Positions 1 to 5,500 of a stretch of 17,195 nt of DNA are shown one piece after another (position 1 is the stretch's first letter; each line of letters begins with the position of its first letter). The DNA comes from Candidatus Thorarchaeota archaeon. GTDB taxonomy: Archaea; Asgardarchaeota; Thorarchaeia; Thorarchaeales; Thorarchaeaceae. Location: the NCBI GenBank assembly GCA_016840385.1, contig JAEOSL010000072.1:1-17195 (forward strand). Reading direction: 5' to 3'. The position numbers were made by a program, and so were the translations under genes. The notes beneath the pieces are model-generated. The model did no database searches and was not told where the DNA came from. It was given only the letters and a program-made list of their open reading frames with translations.

Positions 1-673
1 CATCAATGTCTAGACGACGAAGTGCATCAACACCGATCTGGGCAGTACCACCAGCAATCTCTGGTGATGATGATGCGTACTTGATTTGGATATCAAATGG
101 TTCTCCTCGATATTCTCTAAAGCCAGTAACTGGATTAATGTCGAAGTCACCTGTAGCATCAAGTAGGTCGTTACCGATTTCTGATTGGTCAGTATAGTAG
201 TGGTATGTGAAGTCATCCTCAACACACCATCCGTTTGGATAGGGTACGATTGAGTCGTGTTCCTGTGAGAAACCGTCCATGATATCTACAGTAACTGCTG
301 TTTTGTCAAATGCAAATGCGAATGCTCTTCTTAGAACGCTCTCGTTCAATGGGTAGTCACGAGTGTTTATAGTGATGTGACCATATCCATTTCTGAGTGC
401 GCTAAAGATGTCTATATCAGGATCTTGATCCAAGGTCTCGAGATAAACTGGATCAAAAAAGCTATTGTCCATTTCAATCTCTCCAGCTTGGAGCGCAAGA
501 ATAACCTGATCCTGGTTTGCAATCACTTTGAACACAAGTTTGTCCACGTATGGACCTACACTGAGATCACTTGGTACATCAGCTGCTACTGAAAGAGCAG
601 GTGATACCGCCATGAAAATAAATGCAGCGGCAAAAGTGAGAGCAATCAGTCTCGTTTTACGATTACTAATCAT
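1..673 (-). CDS. Peptide ABC transporter substrate-binding protein, partial (permuted SBP_bac_5 type)
   Basis: This is the first 224 codons of a secreted substrate-binding protein; the rest lies beyond the left edge. The start is the ATG at 673-671, with GGAGAT 9 bases upstream. Residues 1 to about 31 form a signal peptide: basic NRKTR, a hydrophobic Ala/Phe stretch, then SPALSVA. The mature protein begins at once with VGPYVDKLVFKV and then ALQAGEIEM. In ordinary DppA/OppA proteins that segment sits in the middle of the chain, so this protein appears circularly permuted like its neighbour. It is a close paralogue of the 896-2755 gene, with about 23 differences in the first 171 residues by my count, and a less similar loop around residues 172-185. 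It lies downstream of that gene with a 222-base gap holding a terminator-like hairpin, so it may have its own promoter. Family assignment is firm; substrate is unknown, peptides by family. Confidence 0.85.
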   Translation of the reverse strand, partial: MISNRKTRLIALTFAAAFIFMAVSPALSVAADVPSDLSVGPYVDKLVFKVIANQDQVILALQAGEIEMDNSFFDPVYLETLDQDPDIDIFSALRNGYGHITINTRDYPLNESVLRRAFAFAFDKTAVTVDIMDGFSQEHDSIVPYPNGWCVEDDFTYHYYTDQSEIGNDLLDATGDFDINPVTGFREYRGEPFDIQIKYASSSPEIAGGTAQIGVDALRRLDID

Positions 674-693
674 ATTCTCTCTATCTCCTTTCC

Positions 694-712
694 ATCCGAG
701 TCGAATTCGGAT
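694..712. promoter_or_regulatory. Inverted repeat in the leader of the partial binding-protein gene
   Basis: The arms ATCCGA and TCGGAT are perfect, with a 7-base spacer, and lie about 20 bases upstream of the ATG next to the ribosome binding site. The paralogue at 2753-2755 has a related leader but the right arm is not conserved. It could be an operator or a 5' UTR hairpin. A 6-base arm is weak evidence. Confidence 0.25.
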
Positions 713-851
713 ATGATTCGTCTGCTAGAGGTCAATAAAAGGATTGTGTATCAAGAGTTCTATGTGTAATGGTAAACAGTTACAATTAATTATTAGATGT
801 CTATTGAATAAAAAAATAGAACATCGAAGTAAAAGTTCGGGGGACCTATGC

Positions 852-883
852 AAAAAATTGGGATAGGGGACTTGTGTCCCCTA
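852..883 (-). terminator. Hairpin plus T-run after the binding-protein gene
   Basis: Bases 864-883 form a perfect 8-bp stem (TAGGGGAC with GTCCCCTA) around the loop TTGT, 12 bases after the stop of the minus-strand binding-protein gene. Read on the minus strand, it is followed by six T at 857-852 and by a second T-rich stretch near 810-817. Archaeal termination depends mainly on T-runs, so the T-runs probably do the work and the hairpin may protect the 3' end. Confidence 0.65.
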
Positions 884-895
884 ATACCTTGTAGA

Positions 896-2755
896 TTATT
901 TCTGTCTTAGTAGAACAAAGCCACCCACGAGAATTACAACAGCTGCACCAACTGCACCAGCAACGATTGCTAGAGTAGCATCGAAGGTTGCTGCAGTGGT
1001 AGTAGTAGTAGTGGTAGTTGTTGTAGTTGTTGTGGTTGTGGTTACTGTCCTATCTGGAGCATAGTGGAACAGTGGGTTCCAGGTAAGCTCGTAGAACTCA
1101 CCAGCCTCAAAGTCACTAAAGATGTAAGGTCCACAGTTCACGTTAGGCTCTGCAGGATCAAACACTGGGTTCCAGGTGTTCCAACCCTGATAACCAATTC
1201 CAGTATCATCGTTGAAGATGTGTTCTGGAATGATTGTGTCATATGCAAAGTTGCTGAAGTGCCAGTATGACTCAGTGTTGAACTCAATAACAGCTCTGTA
1301 GGTTGTTGGAGCATATGCCGCTGCCAGGTCACCAATGTCAGAACCTGCGGGATTACCGAATGGTGCACTCTCATACGCATAGGTGATGCTGAATGCGACA
1401 TCTTCTGCTGTTAGTGGTTCACCATCACTCCAGGTTGCATTCTGGATGATATCGATAGTGAATCGAGTGTGTCCATCAGGTACATCAGCATTGTCAGAGT
1501 GTGTCTCGGTCACCATGCTCTCGGCAAGATCGGGCCAGGGGTTAAGGTCTGGAGCGAAGCCGTAGAGTGAAGGCCATATCTCTGATAGAATAGCTGCTGA
1601 GAAGGCAGAGTTTGTAACGTAGATGTTGAAGCTGTCAGGTTCCACGCCGATTGCAATGGGTACTGTACCGCCAAATGTGCCATCGATTTTCCGAATCTTC
1701 CTCTGAGTCCAGGGACCAGCGATGTATCTACCAAGATCCGGAACATGACCAGTGAACTCGTCGTTTCTGTAACCCTGCATGTAAGTATTCTCGTACACAA
1801 CGAGCCGGGGCACGTTGTACTGTAGAATCTTCTGCATCTCAGCTGCTGCATCAAAGACGTCCTCATAGGTTGTGCCGTAGAGGAGAGCATCTCTGTAGCT
1901 GTCGTAGGTTGCATTTCTGAAGTTGGTCGGGTTCAGGTACGGAACATCTGCGTTCTCGGACCAGTAGGAGTATGCAAGCCAATCAACATCGTTACTGTAG
2001 AAGTTCACGGCGTAGAAGACCATGTCATAATCTTCGTGGCTGTCTAGCCTTGAGATGTACTCGTTGAAGTCTGCTGCACGGGTCTCAGCGTTAATTCCAA
2101 GACGACGTAGTGCATCGACACCAATCTGGGCTGTACCACCAGCAATTTCTGGGGAAGTTGATGAATATTCGATCTCAATATCAAATGGTTCACCCTTGTA
2201 GGTTCTGTATTCAGGACCCATAGGGAAGAGACCGCTATCATCTAGTAGCGCATTACCAATAATTGATTGGTCAGTATAGTAGTGTGATGTGAACTGGTCT
2301 TCAACACACCAACCGTTGGGGAAAGGCACGAGAGAGTCGTGTTCTTGTGAGAAGCCGTCCATAATATCTACTGTTACTGCTGTTTTATCAAACGCAAATG
2401 CGAATGCTCTCCTTAGAATACTCTCGTTCAATGGTGCGTCACGACAATTAATTGTGATGTGACCATAACCATTTCTTAGAGCACTAAAGATGTCTATATC
2501 AGGATCTTGATCCAATGCCTCGAGATAAACTGGATCAAAAAAGCTATTGTCCATTTCTATCTCTCCAGCTTGGAGTGCAAGAATCCTCTGATCCTGGTTT
2601 GCAATCACCTTGTACACAACTTTGTCCACGTATGGACCCACGTTGATATCACTGGGTACGTCAATGGCTACTGACAATGCCGGTGATACCGCCATGAAAA
2701 CAAAAGCTGCGGCAAAGGTAAAAGCTACCAGTCGTTTACTACGATTAGTAAGCAT
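896..2755 (-). CDS. Circularly permuted, membrane-anchored peptide ABC substrate-binding protein (SBP_bac_5 family)
   Basis: This secreted lipid-independent binding protein of 619 residues captures solute, probably peptides, for the adjacent Dpp-type permease. Residues 1-31 are a signal peptide. Residues 40-355 match the part of DppA/OppA that is normally C-terminal: PYVDKVVYKV, ALQAGEIEM, LRRAFAFAFDK, the GVDALRRLGI strand, and an ending near PWTQRKI. Residues 363-569 then match the normal N-terminal half: VPIAIGVEPDSFN, PDLAESM, ATWSDGEPLTAEDVAFS, CGPYIF and a final LTWNPLF. The normal order is thus reversed. A run of 16 Thr (572-587) leads to a C-terminal membrane segment (about 592-615) ending in RQK. 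I chose the ATG at 2755-2753 because the in-frame ATG 18 bases upstream overlaps the GGAGAT ribosome binding site, and because this start aligns with the paralogue at 1-673. Family assignment is firm; the permutation is my reading of motif order. Confidence 0.92.
   Translation of the reverse strand: MLTNRSKRLVAFTFAAAFVFMAVSPALSVAIDVPSDINVGPYVDKVVYKVIANQDQRILALQAGEIEMDNSFFDPVYLEALDQDPDIDIFSALRNGYGHITINCRDAPLNESILRRAFAFAFDKTAVTVDIMDGFSQEHDSLVPFPNGWCVEDQFTSHYYTDQSIIGNALLDDSGLFPMGPEYRTYKGEPFDIEIEYSSTSPEIAGGTAQIGVDALRRLGINAETRAADFNEYISRLDSHEDYDMVFYAVNFYSNDVDWLAYSYWSENADVPYLNPTNFRNATYDSYRDALLYGTTYEDVFDAAAEMQKILQYNVPRLVVYENTYMQGYRNDEFTGHVPDLGRYIAGPWTQRKIRKIDGTFGGTVPIAIGVEPDSFNIYVTNSAFSAAILSEIWPSLYGFAPDLNPWPDLAESMVTETHSDNADVPDGHTRFTIDIIQNATWSDGEPLTAEDVAFSITYAYESAPFGNPAGSDIGDLAAAYAPTTYRAVIEFNTESYWHFSNFAYDTIIPEHIFNDDTGIGYQGWNTWNPVFDPAEPNVNCGPYIFSDFEAGEFYELTWNPLFHYAPDRTVTTTTTTTTTTTTTTTTAATFDATLAIVAGAVGAAVVILVGGFVLLRQK
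995..1042 (-). repeat. Sixteen-codon threonine tract (stalk of the binding protein)
   Basis: Forty-eight bases encode 16 consecutive Thr using mixed ACA, ACC and ACT codons, so selection on the amino acid is likelier than simple slippage alone. It separates the folded domain from the C-terminal membrane segment. Thr/Ser-rich stalks are common in archaeal surface proteins and are often O-glycosylated. The partial paralogue is cut off before this point. Confidence 0.85.
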
Positions 2756-2863
2756 AATTTTCTCTATCTCCATTTCAGTCCGAGTCGAAGTCGAACAAGG
2801 ATGATTTATTGGAGAGTATTAAAAGAAAAAGGAACAACGCGGCCGATGCCATTGATAGACAAT

Positions 2864-2921
2864 AGGTTGCTTTGAAGTTGTGCGGAAATAGGCAACAGGT
2901 TGCGTTGATTTTTTGCGGGAT
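2864..2921. repeat. Two imperfect direct repeats with 33-base period
   Basis: Copies at 2864-2889 and 2897-2921 share AGGTTGC, then TTGA, then TTGCGG-like or TGCGG blocks; about 19 of 24 compared positions match. The junction also forms the dyad GCAAC-AG-GTTGC at 2892-2903. The pair lies about 40 bases upstream of the TATA candidate of the binding-protein gene, a plausible site for an activator or repressor. Confidence 0.4.
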
Positions 2922-3040
2922 GTAACTAATGCGTTTTACAAAACTCATTCCTGGGAACATCTTCAAATTAGGAGTTTCCTTTCAATACAGGAATGAAAAT
3001 CATCAAAGAAATTAGTTAGCATTCAAAAATAAAAATGGAT

Positions 3041-3069
3041 GAGTGGGCTAAGAAAAAAAAGCCCAACTC
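3041..3069 (-). terminator. Hairpin plus T-rich terminator after the second DppB gene
   Basis: Arms GAGTGGGCT (3041-3049) and AGCCC-A-ACTC (3060-3069) pair with one bulged A, just after the stop at 3080. The loop is A-rich on the plus strand, so it is T-rich in the transcript, and more T-runs follow on the minus strand at 3035-3025. It separates the permease transcript from the binding-protein genes. Confidence 0.65.
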
Positions 3070-3079
3070 AAATGATCGA

Positions 3080-4141
3080 CTATCCGTACTTAATTCGGGG
3101 GTCGAGTACTCCATATAGCAAGTCCGCAACAAAGTTCGCCAGAATTGCGGTTATTGCGATTATCATGAAAATGGTTTGGATAACTGGGTAGTCACTCAAC
3201 AATAGACTGTCGAAAATGTACCTCCCCAAACCTCGCCACGTGAACACTGTTTCCGTCAACGTGGCACCATTTATCAGAAAACCGAAATTCATTGCTATTA
3301 TGGTTACCATTGGAAGCATCGCATTCTTCAACCCGTGTTTGTACAACACTTGGTTCTCGTCTAACCCCTTTGCTCTTGCTGTGAGGATATAGTCTTCTGT
3401 CATGACATCAATCAAGTTATTGCGCATGTACAAAAAGTATCCACCATAGCCACCAACACCAAGTGTGATCACTGGTAAGGTAAGATGGTGTAAGACGTCA
3501 CCAGCAACCATCAACGCCCCGAACGGGTGATCTCTTGCCACTTCCCAGACTTCGTAACTGATCGTTCCGAATTGCGGGAATCCTAATCGAACTCCCCATA
3601 CCGCATCGGTCCATTCTGGAAGCATGTAGCCGAAGACAAGCAAAAGCATCATCCCCAGCCAGAACACAGGCAAGGCGTATATGAAGAGGGCAACAGTAAC
3701 TGCACTGACATCTTTTCGTGAGCCAGGATCTGCAGCAACCTTGACACCAGTCCATATACCTATGAGGATTGCAACCATCGAAGACGTCCCCATCAACAAC
3801 AGAGTGTTGGGTAGACGCTCAACAATTGAATCAATAACTGGTCGCTGAGTTAAGAATGAGACTCCAAAGTTACCTGTGAACATACTGACAATGTATCGCC
3901 AGAACATGTAGATCCAGTCAAAGATGTCTGGTTCTGGTACGAGACCAAAGTTCGCGTACATCGCTTCAAGCAAATCCTGTGTCAGATTACGACGAAGTTC
4001 GTCGCTGAGCATCAGGCTAACTGGGCTAGCCCCAAACAAGAATGTCGGAAGTCGGAATAGGAAGAAGTTGAAACAAACCACAGCTACTACTAAGAGTATC
4101 ATGTAGATTGCTCGTCGAATAATATATTCTCGAAGTCCCAT
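3080..4141 (-). CDS. dppB: Dipeptide/oligopeptide ABC transporter permease DppB-like, copy 1
   Basis: This membrane permease subunit of a peptide-type ABC importer has 353 residues, close to the usual 330-350. It opens with an N-terminal membrane segment (about 12-35; RRAIYMILLVV) and has the large periplasm-side loop of DppB with GNFGVSFLTQRPV. The core membrane block follows, with the EAA loop at about 250-277 (ILTARAKGLDENQVLYKHGLKN) that docks on the ATPase. The C-terminal LYGVLDPRIKYG is typical of the family. The ATG is preceded by GGAGAT 9 bases upstream. It is the downstream member of a tandem pair; the other copy differs at only about 34 positions by my count, roughly 90% identity. 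It likely pairs with the DppC-like subunit at 5501-7075. Whether the two copies are alternatives or serve different binding proteins cannot be read from the sequence. Confidence 0.95.
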   Translation of the reverse strand: MGLREYIIRRAIYMILLVVAVVCFNFFLFRLPTFLFGASPVSLMLSDELRRNLTQDLLEAMYANFGLVPEPDIFDWIYMFWRYIVSMFTGNFGVSFLTQRPVIDSIVERLPNTLLLMGTSSMVAILIGIWTGVKVAADPGSRKDVSAVTVALFIYALPVFWLGMMLLLVFGYMLPEWTDAVWGVRLGFPQFGTISYEVWEVARDHPFGALMVAGDVLHHLTLPVITLGVGGYGGYFLYMRNNLIDVMTEDYILTARAKGLDENQVLYKHGLKNAMLPMVTIIAMNFGFLINGATLTETVFTWRGLGRYIFDSLLLSDYPVIQTIFMIIAITAILANFVADLLYGVLDPRIKYG

Positions 4142-4170
4142 TTCCAGACTATCTCCATTTCTTACATTCA

Positions 4171-4191
4171 GTACCTAGTGTCACTAAGTAC
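4171..4191. promoter_or_regulatory. 21-base dyad upstream of dppB copy 1 (operator candidate)
   Basis: Arms GTACCTAGTG and CACTAAGTAC flank a single central T, with one mismatch between the 10-base arms. It lies 29 bases upstream of the ATG, and an identical site precedes the other dppB copy. Size and symmetry suit a dimeric winged-helix or helix-turn-helix regulator. It could also fold as a hairpin in the leader. I found no further copy in the window. Confidence 0.45.
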
Positions 4192-4266
4192 TGTATAGTT
4201 GAAAACACGATTACGATACTAATAAGCGTAGCGCTCAAGGCCGATGGTTGGAATTGATATTATGTA

Positions 4267-5328
4267 TCATCCATATTTAATTCGAGGATCAAGTACGCCA
4301 TATAGCAAATCAGCTACAAAGTTAGCAAACACTGCGGTTATTGCAACTATCAGAAATATTGTTTGGATAACTGGGTAGTCACTCAACAGTAGACTGTCGA
4401 AAATATACCGCCCCATACCCCGCCAAGTGAATACCGTTTCCGTGAGAGTTGCTCCATCTATCAGAAAGCCAAATGTCATTGCTATAATTGTCACCATTGG
4501 CAACATAGCGTTCTTCAGACCATGCTTGTACAATACTTGAGTATCATCAAGACCCTTTGCTCGGGCAGTTAGGATGTAGTCTTCTGTCATGACATCGATG
4601 AGATTGTTCCTCATGTAGAGGAAGTATCCACCATAACCTCCAATTCCAAGTGTAATCGTTGGTAAGACTAAGTGGCGCAACACATCTAATGCTACCATCA
4701 AGGCGCCTAATGGATTATCTCTTGCCACTTCCCAGACTTCATAACTTATCGTACCGAACTGTGGGAATCCTATCCGAATCCCCCACATTGCTTCGGTCCA
4801 TTGGGGAAGCATAAAACCGAACGCGAGTAGAAGCATCATCCCCAGCCAGAACACAGGTAGAGCGTATATAAACAGCGCCAGAGTGACTGCACCGACATCT
4901 TTTCGGGAGCCAGGATCTGCAGCAACCTTGACACCAGTCCATATACCTAGTAATATCGCCACCATTGACGACGTCCCCATCAACAACAGAGTGTTGGGTA
5001 GACGCTCAACAATTTCACCAATTACTGGTCGCTGAGTTAAGAATGAGACTCCAAAGTTACCTGTGAACATACTAACAAGGTATCGCCAGAACATGTAGAT
5101 CCAGTCAAAGATATCCGGATCGGGCACGAGACCGAAGTTTGCGTACATCGCTTCAAGCAAGTCCTGTGTCAGATTACGACGAAGTTCGTCGCTGAGCATC
5201 AGGCTCACAGGACTGGCTCCAAACAAGAATGTCGGAAGTCGGAATAGGAAGAAGTTGAAACAAACTACAACTACTATTAAGAGAATCATATAGATTAACC
5301 GTCGAATGACATATTCTCGAAGTCCCAT
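4267..5328 (-). CDS. dppB: Dipeptide/oligopeptide ABC transporter permease DppB-like, copy 2
   Basis: This 353-residue permease is the promoter-proximal member of the tandem pair. It has the same layout as its neighbour: an N-terminal membrane segment, the GNFGVSFLTQRPV region, and the EAA loop at 250-277 (ILTARAKGLDDTQVLYKHGLKN). The C-terminus is DPRIKYG. The first 100 residues differ from the other copy at only 6 positions. Most changes fall in 103-240 and in the last 80 residues, and most are conservative (I/V/L/M, D/E/N), consistent with both copies being functional. Ribosome binding site and leader are identical to copy 1. It follows the DppC-like gene after a 172-base gap holding a strong terminator hairpin, so it is probably transcribed at least partly from its own leader. 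Confidence 0.95.
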   Translation of the reverse strand: MGLREYVIRRLIYMILLIVVVVCFNFFLFRLPTFLFGASPVSLMLSDELRRNLTQDLLEAMYANFGLVPDPDIFDWIYMFWRYLVSMFTGNFGVSFLTQRPVIGEIVERLPNTLLLMGTSSMVAILLGIWTGVKVAADPGSRKDVGAVTLALFIYALPVFWLGMMLLLAFGFMLPQWTEAMWGIRIGFPQFGTISYEVWEVARDNPLGALMVALDVLRHLVLPTITLGIGGYGGYFLYMRNNLIDVMTEDYILTARAKGLDDTQVLYKHGLKNAMLPMVTIIAMTFGFLIDGATLTETVFTWRGMGRYIFDSLLLSDYPVIQTIFLIVAITAVFANFVADLLYGVLDPRIKYG

Positions 5329-5357
5329 TTCCAGACTATCTCCATTTCTTACATTCA

Positions 5358-5378
5358 GTACCTAGTGTCACTAAGTAC
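5358..5378. promoter_or_regulatory. 21-base dyad upstream of dppB copy 2 (operator candidate)
   Basis: It is identical to the site at 4171-4191 (arms GTACCTAGTG and CACTAAGTAC around T). It lies at the outer border of the duplicated unit: sequence identity between the two copies stops exactly at its last base. Confidence 0.45.
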
Positions 5379-5444
5379 GACTCGCTGGCTCGCAAATTTC
5401 AGTCTAATAAGCATACTGTTCATGACAACGAAGAGAAGAAACAG

Positions 5445-5488
5445 AAAAAAAGAGAAGAGGGGGAAGAAGGCCCGAAGGCCTCTTTCCC
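5445..5488 (-). terminator. Strong hairpin with UUCG tetraloop and T-run after the dppC-like gene
   Basis: In the minus-strand transcript, bases 5488-5461 pair as a 12-position stem with one mismatch and one wobble. The stem is closed by C(UUCG)G, an exceptionally stable tetraloop. A pyrimidine-rich stretch with seven T follows at 5451-5445. It begins 12 bases after the stop codon. It looks like a bacterial-type intrinsic terminator, or a 3' stabilising hairpin followed by an archaeal T-run terminator. It would attenuate transcription from dppC into the dppB pair. Confidence 0.75.
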
Positions 5489-5500
5489 GGGTTCCGATTC

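Larger units (their letters stand above)
2756..3079 (-). promoter_or_regulatory. Intergenic region upstream of the complete binding-protein gene, with a possible TATA box
   Basis: This 324-base gap separates the permease arm from the binding-protein genes. From the gene outward it holds the ribosome binding site (GGAGAT at about 2766-2771), a T/A-rich TATA candidate at 2817-2824 (TTTTAATA on the minus strand), two imperfect direct copies spaced 33 bases apart at 2864-2921, a spaced inverted repeat at 2945-2996, and the terminator of the permease gene at 3041-3069. I saw no open reading frame worth calling. The terminator plus TATA suggests that the binding proteins have their own promoter. 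Confidence 0.4.
3080..4191 (-). repeat. Tandem duplication unit, distal copy (dppB gene plus leader)
   Basis: This 1112-base unit matches 4267-5378, also 1112 bases, without a length change. The 50 bases upstream of the ATG (4142-4191) are identical to 5329-5378, and similarity ends abruptly beyond them. Synonymous differences are few in the 5' third of the gene and the leader, and many toward the 3' end. Confidence 0.85.
4267..5378 (-). repeat. Tandem duplication unit, proximal copy (dppB gene plus leader)
   Basis: This is the partner of 3080-4191. The repeated leader, including the dyad at 5358-5378, shows that the duplication carried regulatory DNA as well as the coding region. No inverted repeats or transposase remains mark the ends, so unequal recombination is the simplest origin. 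Confidence 0.85.

Noticed and set aside
10..225. Short minus-strand reading frame at the left edge
   Set aside because: It lies inside the partial binding-protein gene in another frame; the binding-protein frame aligns to its paralogue throughout.
995..1042. Possible CRISPR-like or satellite repeat
   Set aside because: It is an in-frame Thr codon tract inside a coding region with no spacers.
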